Assembly: GCF_000472425.1 (NCBI RefSeq)
Contig: NZ_AXAI01000009.1
Location: forward strand, 186,182 to 250,181
Direction of reading: 5' to 3'
Length of the DNA: 64,000 bases
DNA from: Bradyrhizobium sp. Tv2a-2
GTDB taxonomy: Bacteria; Pseudomonadota; Alphaproteobacteria; Rhizobiales; Xanthobacteraceae
Part shown: piece after piece, positions 32,243 through 41,048 of the stretch
Position numbering within the stretch: position 1 is the stretch's first letter
Layout: each line of letters starts with the position of its first letter
Notes under the pieces: model-generated
What the model saw: only the letters and a program-made list of their open reading frames with translations
Databases searched by the model: none
Told to the model about the DNA's origin: nothing
Program-made: the position numbers and the translations under genes

Positions 32243-32791
32243 TCAGGTTTGCAGCTTCCGAAGGACTTCGTCGACCAGCTCTGCCACGGGGCGCGATCCG
32301 TCCAGCCGCAACACCGGGCAGGGCAGCGTGGCGAGCCAGGCCTCGTGGCGTGCGAGGTTTCGACCCTCCCGCGTGCCGTCTTCATAATGCGAGGCCCAAT
32401 CGAGGAAGGACTCCGTCTCATCGAAGCGCCAGCCGCCGGGACCGATGCTGTCTGCGCCGAAATGCCGGGCCTCCCGCGCCTGGAGCCGCCGCATGCGCAG
32501 ATCCTGCGGTGTCCTCAGGAACACGACGAGGTCGAAGCAGGGCACCACCGCATCGCCCCAGCCGTCGAGCCCGCCGCTCAAGACCCAGTCCGCCCGCGGC
32601 AGAAACATCTCCTGCATCAGCCGCAAGCGTTCGTTCGTCTCGCGCAGCTCCCGGTAGGGCGGCGTGGTTGGCTTCCACAGATAATCATCCGTGTCGTGGT
32701 GCGGCAGCGCCAACGTATCCGCAAGCGCGCGCCCGAGCGTGGTGACGCCCGCGCCGGATGCTCCCGTGATGTGAATGCGACGACTTTTCAT
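32243..32791 (-). CDS. Small P-loop kinase-like protein (AAA family ATPase / adenylate kinase-like)
   Basis: This 182-residue P-loop NTPase reads ITGASGAGVTTLGRALADTL at the N-terminus, a Walker A variant with Val where Lys-adjacent residues vary (GASGAGVTT). A Walker A with Val in place of Lys is unusual and may reduce ATP binding. DTDDYLWKPTTPPYRELRE and DLVVFLRTPQDLRMRRLQAR follow, as in small-molecule kinase-like proteins. The start at 32791 overlaps by four bases the stop of an alpha/beta-hydrolase remnant, so the two were once coupled. The target is unknown. Confidence 0.75.
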   Translation of the reverse strand: MKSRRIHITGASGAGVTTLGRALADTLALPHHDTDDYLWKPTTPPYRELRETNERLRLMQEMFLPRADWVLSGGLDGWGDAVVPCFDLVVFLRTPQDLRMRRLQAREARHFGADSIGPGGWRFDETESFLDWASHYEDGTREGRNLARHEAWLATLPCPVLRLDGSRPVAELVDEVLRKLQT

Positions 32792-32901
32792 GGGTGTGGC
32801 TCGAGTGCCTGCAGCAGTGCTGCGTTGAAGGCAATGGGGTCTTCGATTTGCGGAATATGGCCAAGCCCGGGAAGCACCGAGAGCGCCGCTCGCGCAGTGC
32901 G
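32788..32901 (-). pseudogene. C-terminal remnant of an alpha/beta hydrolase gene
   Basis: The frame ending at 32788 encodes AALSVLPGLGHIPQIEDPIA followed by FNAALLQALEPHP. This is the typical end of an alpha/beta hydrolase, with the catalytic His in GLGHIPQIEDP. Only about 38 residues retain similarity; upstream the frame is open but unlike any hydrolase. The rest of the gene appears deleted. The stop overlaps the kinase start. Confidence 0.6.
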
Positions 32902-33077
32902 CAGAATAGTCCGGCCGGCGGCGATAAACCACCGCGTGTGCCCTCTGCCCGAAACAGGTGGCCGAAATCGCCCGGCGGCTGTTGCGCTCGCATCACAGCG
33001 CGCTGCAAATGGGCTATAGCTTGATGGCGCCTTCGATTCCCGCCGCGCAATCTCGACGCCCACCCGGATCCCGCCCG

Positions 33078-34931
33078 ATGCCGAAAATTTTCTCCGATCC
33101 CGATGCGATCGTGGAGGACATCATCCGCGACGTCGGCCCGAATCTCGTGGTCGGGCTGCCGCTTGGTCTCGGCAAGGCCAATCATATCGTCAACGCACTT
33201 TATGCACGGGCTGCGGCCGACCGTTCGATCAAGCTCACCTTCTTGTCTGCGCTGACGCTGGAAAAGCCGAAGCCCGCCAATCTGCTCGAGCGGCGTTTCA
33301 TCGCGCCCGTGATCGATCGCCTGTTCGGCGGCTATCCCGATCTCGCCTATGCCGAGCCGCTACGCAAGGGTACGCTTCCGGAGAATATCCGCGTCGTCGA
33401 GTTCTTCTTCCTTGCCGGGCGCTGGCTGCATGTGCCGGCTGCGCAGCAGAATTATATCTCCGCTAATTACACTCATGCGGCGTCTTATCTATTGGCCGCC
33501 GGCCTCAATGTCGTCCCGCAACTGGTGGCGAAGCGTGTCGTCAACGGCCTGACGCGCTATAGCCTCAGCTGCAACACCGACACCACGCTCGATGTCTTGC
33601 AGGCGCGAAAAGAGGGCCGGGCCGCATTCAGATTGATCGGCCAGGTCAATTCGGAGCTGCCGTTCATGCCGGGCGAGGGCGATCTGCCTGCGGATGATTT
33701 CAGCGCGGTGCTCGACGGCCCCGCGACGGATTTTCCATTGTTTGCGCCGCCGGCCGAGCCGATCACGGACAACAAATATGCCATCGGCCTGCATGCAGCG
33801 GGCCTCGTGCGCGATGGGGGCACGCTGCAGATCGGCATCGGCCAGATCGGCGATGCGCTGGCGCAGGGGCTGATCGTCCGTCATCGCGAAAATACGCAGT
33901 TCTGCAATCTCATGGCACGCCTGTCTCCGGCTGCGCCGCCGCGCGAGCAGGGAGCGTTCGTCAAGGGGCTTTACGGCGTGAGCGAGATGATCACCGAAGC
34001 GTTCATCGGCCTGATCGATGCGGGCATCCTGACGCGCGAGGTCGACGGCGTCATTCTGCACGGGGCGTTCTTCCTCGGTCCGAAATCCTTCTATCGCGCG
34101 CTGCGCGAGATGACGACGGAGCAGATCGCGCGTATCCAGATGAAGGCGGTGTCCTTCACCAACGAGATCTATGGCGACCAGGATGCCAAGCGCGCCGCGC
34201 GGATCGATGCGCGCTTTGTCAACAGCACCATGATGGCGACGCTGCTGGGTGCGGCGGTCTCGGATGCGCTGGAGGACGGCCAGGTCGTGAGTGGCGTCGG
34301 CGGGCAGTATAATTTCGTGGCACAGGCCTTTGCGCTGGCGAGCGCCCGCTCGATTCTGGCGCTGGAAGCGACGCGGCAGGCGAGGCCGCGCGCGCAATCC
34401 AACATCCGCTTCGCCTACGGCCACGAGACCATCCCGCGACACTTGCGCGATATCATCATCACCGAATATGGCGTCGCCGATCTCCGCGGCAAATCGGATT
34501 CCGACGTGATCGCGGCGATGCTGCAGGTGACGGATTCCCGCTTCCAGGACGAACTGGCAAGGATGGCGAAGGACGCCGGCAAGCTGCCGAAGCAATTTCA
34601 ACTGGCGTCCGCTTACCGCGAGAACGTGCCGGAGCGGATCGCGGCCGCGCTCAAACCCGCGCGCAATGCCGGGCTGCTGCCGTCCTTTCCGTTCGGCACC
34701 GACTTCACCGACGTCGAACAGCGGCTGATCCCGGCGCTGCGGCGGTTGCAGGAGGCGCAGCATTCACCGCCGCGGCTGGCGGCGATGCTGTGGCAGGGAA
34801 TGAGAAACGGCATGAAGCCGGATGATGCCGAATGCCTGGCGCGGCTCGGCCTCGATCGCCCGCAACATTTTTCCGAGCGCGCCTATCGCGCGTTGATCAT
34901 TGCCGCGCTGGCGCAGAGTCGCACCGCCTGA
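33078..34931 (+). CDS. Acetyl-CoA hydrolase/transferase C-terminal domain protein
   Basis: This protein of about 617 residues is related to acetyl-CoA hydrolases and 4-hydroxybutyrate or succinyl CoA-transferases. Family signals are LQIGIGQIGDAL, a Glu-bearing segment VKGLYGVSEMITEAFIGL, the GVGGQYNFVAQA glycine motif near residue 415, and ITEYGVADLRGKSD near 460. It is longer than the typical 430-550 residues, with an N-terminal extension. Starts at 33078, 33024 or earlier are possible; I chose the first one where family-like sequence begins (MPKIFSDPDAIVEDIIRDVG). Next to the enoyl-CoA hydratase, which suggests acyl-CoA catabolism. Confidence 0.85.
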   Translation: MPKIFSDPDAIVEDIIRDVGPNLVVGLPLGLGKANHIVNALYARAAADRSIKLTFLSALTLEKPKPANLLERRFIAPVIDRLFGGYPDLAYAEPLRKGTLPENIRVVEFFFLAGRWLHVPAAQQNYISANYTHAASYLLAAGLNVVPQLVAKRVVNGLTRYSLSCNTDTTLDVLQARKEGRAAFRLIGQVNSELPFMPGEGDLPADDFSAVLDGPATDFPLFAPPAEPITDNKYAIGLHAAGLVRDGGTLQIGIGQIGDALAQGLIVRHRENTQFCNLMARLSPAAPPREQGAFVKGLYGVSEMITEAFIGLIDAGILTREVDGVILHGAFFLGPKSFYRALREMTTEQIARIQMKAVSFTNEIYGDQDAKRAARIDARFVNSTMMATLLGAAVSDALEDGQVVSGVGGQYNFVAQAFALASARSILALEATRQARPRAQSNIRFAYGHETIPRHLRDIIITEYGVADLRGKSDSDVIAAMLQVTDSRFQDELARMAKDAGKLPKQFQLASAYRENVPERIAAALKPARNAGLLPSFPFGTDFTDVEQRLIPALRRLQEAQHSPPRLAAMLWQGMRNGMKPDDAECLARLGLDRPQHFSERAYRALIIAALAQSRTA

Positions 34932-34968
34932 TCACGATACCATGCTGACGACCGCCGGGACGGTGGTG

Positions 34969-35748
34969 TCACCTGTTCTTGTTGACCGGCTTGCGCTTCT
35001 CGATGAACGCCGCCATGCCTTCGGCGCGATCTTCCAGCGCGAAGGTCGCGTGGAACAGATTGCGCTCGACGTTGAGGCCTTCGGCGAGCGGCGTCTCGAA
35101 GGCGCGGTTGACGGCTTCCTTCGCCATCGCCGCTGTGGGGCGCGACATCGCGGCGATCTTTTCGGCCGCGCCAAGCGCTTCCTCCATCAATTTGTCCGCC
35201 GGCACGACGCGGCTGACGAGGCCGCTTCGCTCGGCCTCGGCCGCATCCATCATGCGCCCGGTGAGGCAGAGATCCATCGCCTTGGCCTTGCCGACCGCCC
35301 GCGTCAGGCGCTGCGTGCCGCCGATGCCGGGAATGGTGCCGAGCGTGATCTCGGGTTGGCCGAATTTGGCGGTGTCGGCCGCGATGATGATGTCGCACAT
35401 CATCGCAAGCTCGCAGCCGCCGCCGAGCGCATAGCCTGCAACGGCGGCAATGGTCGGCTTGCGGCATCGGGCGACACGGTCGCCGCCGATCGCGGCAAAG
35501 TCGCTTTCGAACATATCGATGAAGCCCTTGGGCTGCATCTCCTTGATATCGGCGCCCGCTGCAAAGGCTTTGTCGCTGCCGGTCACGACGATGCAGCCGA
35601 TCGCGTCGTCCGCCTCGAGGTCGTCGATGGCGGCCGCGATCTCGCGAAACACGCCGAATGACAGCGCATTGAGCATCTTCGGCCGGTTCAGCGTGAGGAT
35701 GCCGACCGCGCCCTTGCTTTCGACAATGATGTGCTCGAACGTGCTCAT
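34969..35748 (-). CDS. Enoyl-CoA hydratase
   Basis: This 259-residue crotonase-family enzyme would hydrate trans-2-enoyl-CoA in beta-oxidation. The oxyanion-hole segment FAAGADIKEM lies near residue 63. The two catalytic Glu positions are visible in GGGCELAMMCD near 113 and FGQPEITLGTIPGIGGTQRL near 133, which supports true hydratase activity. The C-terminal helix ends AEGMAAFIEKRKPV, another hydratase hallmark. Convergent with the acetyl-CoA hydrolase gene. A GGGTGA precedes the ATG at 35748. Confidence 0.93.
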   Translation of the reverse strand: MSTFEHIIVESKGAVGILTLNRPKMLNALSFGVFREIAAAIDDLEADDAIGCIVVTGSDKAFAAGADIKEMQPKGFIDMFESDFAAIGGDRVARCRKPTIAAVAGYALGGGCELAMMCDIIIAADTAKFGQPEITLGTIPGIGGTQRLTRAVGKAKAMDLCLTGRMMDAAEAERSGLVSRVVPADKLMEEALGAAEKIAAMSRPTAAMAKEAVNRAFETPLAEGLNVERNLFHATFALEDRAEGMAAFIEKRKPVNKNR

Positions 35749-35882
35749 GGTTCACCCGCAAAGTTGATCTGTTGCGGGCGAATGTGCCTTTAGCGCGCCT
35801 GCGCTTCAAGTAGAACCATGGTCGGTCGCGCCTCCCGGGACGCCGCGCTGGCGACCGTCCCAGGAGTGTCGACGACCCGCCG

Positions 35883-36311
35883 TCAAGCCATGAACATGCG
35901 CGCCGCGGACGCGACTGTCAGCAGTGCGCCGAAGCCGATGAAGATTTTTCCGATCAGCGACGTCTCGTCCCACACCGAGTGCTCGCCACTCGCAGCCATG
36001 ACCGGCGCGGAGCGCGCCGGAGGCGCTTCATTGGACGCGGCGGGTACGGTTGCCGGGGCAGCGGCGTTGTCGCGCAACGCGCGGTCGCCGTCGTTGAGTT
36101 GGTCTTGAGCAGCCGCCTGGCTTTCGGCCGCCGGCTGGCCGGTACTGGGCTGGGCGGGGTTTGATTGCGCGCCGCTATTGGCCGGCGAGACGAAAACCGG
36201 GGAATTGAGGTCGTCGGAGCCGGCACTGGCCGGAGCCGGAACGCCCGCCAGAAGTCCCGTTGCCAGCGTTGTTGCGAGTATCAATGCCGATCGCCCGTTG
36301 GCCTTGATCAT
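35883..36311 (-). CDS. Exported/membrane-anchored hypothetical protein, Pro-Ala-rich
   Basis: This 142-residue protein has a signal peptide (IKANGRSALILATTLATGLL through PASA), a low-complexity Ala/Gln/Pro middle and a C-terminal membrane helix (SLIGKIFIGFGALLTVASAA). I do not recognise a family. GGAG lies upstream of the ATG at 36311, 12 bases away. The gene is divergent from the redox-type ECF sigma factor gene (36617); the intergenic region holds a candidate sigma-dependent promoter for the sigma gene, but I see no matching promoter on this strand. Confidence 0.65.
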   Translation of the reverse strand: MIKANGRSALILATTLATGLLAGVPAPASAGSDDLNSPVFVSPANSGAQSNPAQPSTGQPAAESQAAAQDQLNDGDRALRDNAAAPATVPAASNEAPPARSAPVMAASGEHSVWDETSLIGKIFIGFGALLTVASAARMFMA

Positions 36312-36572
36312 TGTGGCAATCTCCACGCTACCAGCCTCCCAGAGTGCGGCAATGAGAACTCGCGGCGTGACGGCAGCGGGGCAGAAAAGGGGAATCTTCG
36401 CGTTATGCCAATGAAAGGGAGGAGTGGTGCAAACCTGCACTGTTGCCGCGCTTGCCATGCCTGGTTCCCGCAGAGGCGCGGCCAACGGCTGCCCGGCGGC
36501 GGCGATCGATGGTATGAGCCGCCGCATATGGCCTTTGGATATATCACGGTTTCGTGATTATCTTTTTCGAGC

Positions 36573-36597
36573 GTAACAAATTGAAACATCGACCGAA
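36573..36597 (+). promoter_or_regulatory. Candidate SigF/EcfF-type autoregulatory promoter
   Basis: GTAAC (36573-36577), 16 bases, then CGAA (36594-36597) fits the GTAACC-N16-CGAA type promoter described for Caulobacter SigF and related Bradyrhizobium sigma factors, with one mismatch (A for the sixth base). It lies 19 bases ahead of the sigma-factor start codon, which would allow self-activation. Confidence 0.55.
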
Positions 36598-36616
36598 TTA
36601 AACGGTGGGAGCGTGT

Positions 36617-37162
36617 GTGCGCGAACGTGAGGACGAATGGACCGGCCTGATGCGCTCGGCCATGGCCGGCGATGGCGCGGCTTACCATCGTCTGCTCAAG
36701 GCCATTACGCCGGTCTTGAGGGCGGCTTCGCGCCGCGGGCTCGCGCGCGCAGGCCAACCGCCTGACCAGGCTGAGGATATCGTGCAGGACATTTTGCTCG
36801 CGGTGCATCTAAAGCGACACACCTGGGACGTGAACGCGCCGTTCGCGCCCTGGCTGTTTGCGATTGCCCGCAACAAGCTGATCGATGCGCTGCGCCGGCG
36901 CGGGAAACGGGTGTTTGTCAACATCGACGATTTCGCCGAGACGTTGTCCGAAGAGCCGAAGGGCGAGACGGCCTCGGCCACCGAGGTCGCGGCCCAGCTC
37001 AACGCGCTGCCGGCGCGCCAACGCGAGGTGCTGCAGTCGATTGCGGTCGAAAGCGCCTCGATCAAGGATACGGCGAAGAAGTTTGCGATGAGCGAGGGCG
37101 CGGTGCGGGTCGCGCTGCATCGTGGACTCGCAAGCCTCACCGCCAAACTACGGGAGCAATGA
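36617..37162 (+). CDS. ecfF: ECF sigma factor, SigF/EcfF type
   Basis: This 181-residue ECF sigma factor has region 2 (PPDQAEDIVQDILLAVHLKR and FAPWLFAIARNKLIDALRRR) and region 4 (LPARQREVLQSIAVESASIK and MSEGAVRVALHRGLASLTAKL). It is followed at a 4-base overlap by an NrsF/OsrA-like anti-sigma gene, the arrangement of Caulobacter SigF and Bradyrhizobium EcfF, which respond to heavy metals and reactive oxygen. I prefer the GTG at 36617, preceded by GGGAG, over the GTG at 36605. Self-activation through the promoter at 36573 is likely. The symbol is given by similarity of layout. Confidence 0.88.
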   Translation: MREREDEWTGLMRSAMAGDGAAYHRLLKAITPVLRAASRRGLARAGQPPDQAEDIVQDILLAVHLKRHTWDVNAPFAPWLFAIARNKLIDALRRRGKRVFVNIDDFAETLSEEPKGETASATEVAAQLNALPARQREVLQSIAVESASIKDTAKKFAMSEGAVRVALHRGLASLTAKLREQ

Positions 37163-37806
37163 TGAGGATGGACACCGACCAGCTCATTCGCACGCTTGCT
37201 GCCGACAATTCCTATCGGCCGCGTCCGGTCGGCTTCGTGCTGGCGCTGATGCTGCTCGCCGCCGCGCCCGTGTCGCTGCTGATGTTCTTCTCCATGCTCG
37301 GCGTGCGGCCCGACGTCATGACCGCGATGCATAATCCGCTGTTCGATCTGAAATTCGCGGTCACGCTCGCGCTCGCGGCAGCGGGGATTGCCGCGAGCCT
37401 GCATCTGTCGCGCCCCGAGGTGCCGCTCGCAGGCTTCGGCTGGCTGTTCGTGATCCCGGCCGGGCTGCTCGCCGCGGGCATCGCGGGCGAAGCCATGATG
37501 CCGCAGCGGCTGCCGATGATGACGCGGCTGGTCGGCTCCAATTCGCGCGTCTGCATGACGGCGATTCCGTTGATGTCGCTGCCGCTGCTTGCCGCCTCGA
37601 TCCTGGGCCTGCGCCACGGCGCCCCGACCCGGCCGGCGCTTGCCGGCGCGGTGGCCGGGCTGATGTCGGCAGGACTTGCCGCGACGTTCTATGCCTCCCA
37701 TTGCACCGACGATTCACCCCTGTTCGTGACGACCTGGTACACGTTGGCGACCGCGCTCGTGACGACCATCGGTGCGCTGGCGGGATCGAGGTTTCTGCGA
37801 TTTTGA
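37159..37806 (+). CDS. NrsF/OsrA-like (DUF1109) membrane anti-sigma factor
   Basis: This 215-residue inner-membrane protein has about six hydrophobic segments, as in DUF1109/NrsF anti-sigma factors. Two cysteines stand out, in SNSRVCMTAIP and ASHCTDDSP: Cys132 and Cys182 from the first ATG, or 129 and 179 from the third ATG (MDTDQLIR). In this family such a pair controls release of the sigma factor on oxidation or metal stress; the 129/179 numbering agrees with my recollection of Bradyrhizobium OsrA. The ATG at 37159 overlaps the sigma stop (ATGA) and follows GGGAG. Confidence 0.9.
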   Translation: MMRMDTDQLIRTLAADNSYRPRPVGFVLALMLLAAAPVSLLMFFSMLGVRPDVMTAMHNPLFDLKFAVTLALAAAGIAASLHLSRPEVPLAGFGWLFVIPAGLLAAGIAGEAMMPQRLPMMTRLVGSNSRVCMTAIPLMSLPLLAASILGLRHGAPTRPALAGAVAGLMSAGLAATFYASHCTDDSPLFVTTWYTLATALVTTIGALAGSRFLRF

Positions 37807-37977
37807 TTCATCAGCCGATTTTCCGCGTGACAAACGCGGAGCGTTTGTGCGCAGACCATGGCAATCAGAGGGTGCGGTGGTATCCAAAATGCCGCATGTA
37901 AGCTGGCTCACATCAGCCGGCAGGGGAACTCGTTAAGTTCGTATCACTAGCGCTCACGAACGAAGGCGAGGTCTTAT

Positions 37978-38211
37978 ATGAAGTCCCCTCCTCATTCGAC
38001 GTTACATGCCTTGTTTGCGGCGCAGCTGCTGAGGGCCGGGATGCCGGTCTACGGCAACTGGATCGCCACATTTCTGGAGGCGCTCTACGATTTGCAACGG
38101 GAGCAGGCGATGAGGGTCATCGGTACCTATCAGCGCTTCTACGAACTGCGAAACGATGGAACTGAGCCGGCGAAGGCCGCCGCTGAGGAGCGTCCCGCCG
38201 CCGACCATTGA
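37978..38211 (+). CDS. Small hypothetical protein, 77 residues
   Basis: This short, mainly helical protein reads LHALFAAQLLRAGMPVYGNW and ALYDLQREQAMRVIGTYQRF, with a charged C-terminal tail. I do not recognise a family. AAGGCGAGG lies just ahead of the ATG at 37978, giving a good ribosome site. It is convergent with the DUF2336 gene, and about 170 bases of non-coding DNA separate it from the anti-sigma gene. Confidence 0.6.
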   Translation: MKSPPHSTLHALFAAQLLRAGMPVYGNWIATFLEALYDLQREQAMRVIGTYQRFYELRNDGTEPAKAAAEERPAADH

Positions 38212-38244
38212 GCCGATATGACGCTGCCCAGGGTAGCCGCATTG

Positions 38245-39360
38245 TCAGGCGGCCGGCGCCTCGGTGGAGATTTGCTGCATGCGATGGAAGCGTAGGACTT
38301 GCTGGGCGGTCGCGGGCCGCAGCCGTTCATAAGTGGCCCTGCAGGTCGGCAGGTCCGTCGGCTCGCTGCGCGATAGCCGGTCGCGCATGTCAATGATCGC
38401 TTTCACCGTCGGCCAGGACAGGCCGGAGACCTTGCACAGGATCATAACGCCTTCGGCGCGGGTCTCGACCATCATGTTTTCCGCGACCGCCAGCGGCACA
38501 TTGGCGAGCGCCGCGATCGCGGCGTTGGCCTCGTCGAACTTGCCGGCTTCTGCAAATTGAGCGATCTGGGTTTCGTCGAGCCGGCCGTCTTCGAACAGCG
38601 ACCTGACAAGCGCGTGTGCGATCTCGGTCTGCTTGCTTATGCCGTAAGACGCAGAACGCGCCCGCCGCGTCGCCTCGCGCACTGCGCCCGACACATCCTC
38701 CGCCTGTTTCGGATTGGCAGCCTCCAGGCGCTCGCGCACCGTCGTGGACGCTTTCGCAAGCAGTTTCAGGTAGAGGTGCCGGGGCAGGTTCGGGCGCAGG
38801 CCGACGCAGGTCGCAAGATTGTCGTCGTCCTCGGCGCGGCTGACCAGCCGCGTGAAGCCGCGCTCGGTGAACTCGGCGCCGGGATTGTTGACGGTGTTCT
38901 GGACTACCTCGTCATTGCCGCGCATCACCAGCACGTCGGTGACCGCGCCGGACAGCGTGCGGCGCCTGGAGATGGCGAGCAGATGCTCCTGGCCCCGGTT
39001 GCGCGCGGTCTCGATCAGCGCGTCGTCGTCGAGCCGTTCCGATTGCGTCAGCACTGGACCTGCGACCTCGATCGCCTCGTCGAAGGCGAGCGTCCGGATG
39101 GTGTTGTAGGGCGCGCGGTTGATCGGCGCCAGGCGATGGGCGAGCAGCGCCTTTGCCGAAATCTCGATATGATGGATCAGGCACTGGAAGACATCGTCGA
39201 ACAGCGAAATCTGCTCGTCCGAGTAGTCGACCGCGCCGTTGACGAAGAGGTCGGTGACGCGGCGCAGCGTCTCGACACGGCGTGCGACGGTACCATGCGC
39301 AAGCGCGGACTGCAGCTCGTCGAGCAGGTTGTCGGAGGCGGGGGCAGCTTTGGGAATCAT
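38245..39360 (-). CDS. DUF2336 domain-containing protein
   Basis: This 371-residue, all-helical, leucine- and alanine-rich protein matches the DUF2336 type of alphaproteobacteria. Examples are LAHGTVARRVETLRRVTDLF, DDALIETARNRGQEHLLAI and LSWPTVKAIIDMRDRLS. The repeated helical pairs suggest an alpha-solenoid. In other alphaproteobacteria DUF2336 proteins are linked to cell-cycle or motility signalling; the partner here is unknown. The diguanylate cyclase lies 68 bases upstream on the same strand, so a signalling link is possible but unproved. Confidence 0.88.
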   Translation of the reverse strand: MIPKAAPASDNLLDELQSALAHGTVARRVETLRRVTDLFVNGAVDYSDEQISLFDDVFQCLIHHIEISAKALLAHRLAPINRAPYNTIRTLAFDEAIEVAGPVLTQSERLDDDALIETARNRGQEHLLAISRRRTLSGAVTDVLVMRGNDEVVQNTVNNPGAEFTERGFTRLVSRAEDDDNLATCVGLRPNLPRHLYLKLLAKASTTVRERLEAANPKQAEDVSGAVREATRRARSASYGISKQTEIAHALVRSLFEDGRLDETQIAQFAEAGKFDEANAAIAALANVPLAVAENMMVETRAEGVMILCKVSGLSWPTVKAIIDMRDRLSRSEPTDLPTCRATYERLRPATAQQVLRFHRMQQISTEAPAA

Positions 39361-39428
39361 CGTCTTTTCTGTCCTGGAGTAGTGCGATCAATGACGTTTT
39401 CTGCGTCCTGAAATGATGGGTGCAGGCT

Positions 39429-40577
39429 TCAAGCGCTGGTGATGCGATTGCGGCCTCCGGCCTTCGATGCGTAAAGCGCCCGGTCGGCGCGGGCGAGCAA
39501 TGTGTCGGTGTTTTCGTCCCTGCGCAGCGTCGTCACGCCCGCGGATATCGTTACCCGCATGCCGGACGAGAACGCGCTCCAGTCGAGCTCAGAGATGATG
39601 AGGCGCAGCCGGTCCAGCATCTGGGTGGCGTGCTGCCCGCTCGTGTCCGGCAATAGCAGCAGAAATTCCTCGCCGCCGTAGCGGCCGAACTTGTCGATGC
39701 TGCGGATGTTGGCGAACACGGTGATGGCGAACGTGCGCAGCACCTCGTCGCCGATCGGGTGGCCATAGGCATCGTTGATGCGCTTGAACCAGTCGAGATC
39801 GATCAGTGCAATGGAGCAGGGGTTGTTGAGCCGCTGCGCGCGGGCGATCTCCTCCTCCAGCGCGCCCATGATGCTGCGGCGGTTGAGCGAGCCGGTGAGC
39901 TCATCGAGCTCGGCGAGCTCCTCGATGCGGCGATAGGCTTCCTTCAGCTTCAACCCGCGCTGATAAAGCGACTGCCGCATCGTGCTCGAGAAGATGCCGA
40001 GGAACATGCAGCGTCCGATGCACAGAACGAAGACCGACATGGTCGCGAAGCGTTCGATCGGGCCGTCATGCGGCATGGCGATCGGCTTGTCGGTCAGAAG
40101 AAACAGCGCGGCGAGGCCGCAGACGAGGCCGCTCCAGACAATCACCGTCTGCCACGGCGTCGCCCGCAGCGCGCCGAACGAGAACACCAGGAACAGCTCG
40201 CACAGGAAAAGCACGCCGGCTTGCGGCGCGACGTAGGCGAATGCCAGCATAATCGCCATCGAGATGATGACCTGTGGCACCACGAAATAGTGGTCTTTGA
40301 GGCGCTCGGTGAAGCCGGTCTCCGACAGCACGAGGTAGAACGCAACGGAGGCAAGCCCACATGCCGCGTAGGCTCCGGCGATCGTTGCCGGAATCGTGCC
40401 GGCACGAGCGTAGACCTGCAGGATCAGGGCGTCGATCAGATAGCTCGCGGCGATCATCAGCTGGATCTGGCGGCGTTGCCTGGCGCGACGCGCAAGCGAC
40501 GAGACGCTCGGTCGTGCGCCGGCGCCTTGCAGCTCAGCAGCAATCGGATGCAGGAATGGCGACGCCGTTGTGCCCAT
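39429..40577 (-). CDS. Membrane-bound diguanylate cyclase (GGDEF)
   Basis: This 382-residue protein would make cyclic di-GMP. Six or so N-terminal membrane segments (about residues 40-200) are followed by a GGDEF domain with the active site RYGGEEFLLLLP near residue 320. An RSID motif five residues before GGEEF fits the inhibitory RxxD site, so feedback inhibition by product is plausible. SLNRRSIMGALEEEI and LIDLDWFKRINDAYGH are conserved features. It may be co-transcribed with the DUF2336 gene. Confidence 0.93.
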   Translation of the reverse strand: MGTTASPFLHPIAAELQGAGARPSVSSLARRARQRRQIQLMIAASYLIDALILQVYARAGTIPATIAGAYAACGLASVAFYLVLSETGFTERLKDHYFVVPQVIISMAIMLAFAYVAPQAGVLFLCELFLVFSFGALRATPWQTVIVWSGLVCGLAALFLLTDKPIAMPHDGPIERFATMSVFVLCIGRCMFLGIFSSTMRQSLYQRGLKLKEAYRRIEELAELDELTGSLNRRSIMGALEEEIARAQRLNNPCSIALIDLDWFKRINDAYGHPIGDEVLRTFAITVFANIRSIDKFGRYGGEEFLLLLPDTSGQHATQMLDRLRLIISELDWSAFSSGMRVTISAGVTTLRRDENTDTLLARADRALYASKAGGRNRITSA

Positions 40578-40980
40578 GATTTCGCCAGTGGTGGAACCGG
40601 GATGAGAATCTACGGGGAAAGCCTTTAGTTTTCGTATCTTTTGAAACCTTTCCGGCTCTCGCCAGACCTATCCACAGCCCTTGTTTCGCAAGGCGAATTT
40701 CCCGCAGGCCCGGTTGTCCAACGCCGCGCAGACAGAGCCTTGTCAGGAGAGGCCTGCGGGCCTCAGTTCCAATGGAACCGAGGCTGGTTCGTGAGTGAAA
40801 ACACTAATATGATACCGGTCTCGCAAGGGAGTTTTCGGATGCGCGAGGTATTTGCGCACGCCGTGGTTGATTGTGAGACAGATCACACACGCGGATATGC
40901 GGTCGTGGCAGACTGAAGAATCTTGTCATAGTCATCGAACCAGCCAGTAACTCCATTCGACAAATCCTGCGAGACGGACC
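40578..40980. other. Intergenic region with nested inverted repeats
   Basis: There is no supported gene here. GTTCCAATGGAAC (40766-40778) is a palindrome, and it overlaps GGAACC-GAGGCT-GGTTC (about 40774-40790). Nested palindromes of this size could be an operator or part of an ECF promoter region for the sigma gene downstream. A 91-codon frame at 40641-40916 has no protein-like features that convinced me. Confidence 0.4.
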
Positions 40981-41048
40981 TTGAGCGCACCACAGGCGGC
41001 TTCGGACGAAGTCCCGATCGCCAGGATCGCTTTAGGGACCGGCTCGCC

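Noticed and set aside
40641..40916. 91-codon plus frame upstream of the ECF sigma gene
   Set aside because: No ribosome site or family signal, and it crosses nested palindromes that look regulatory.
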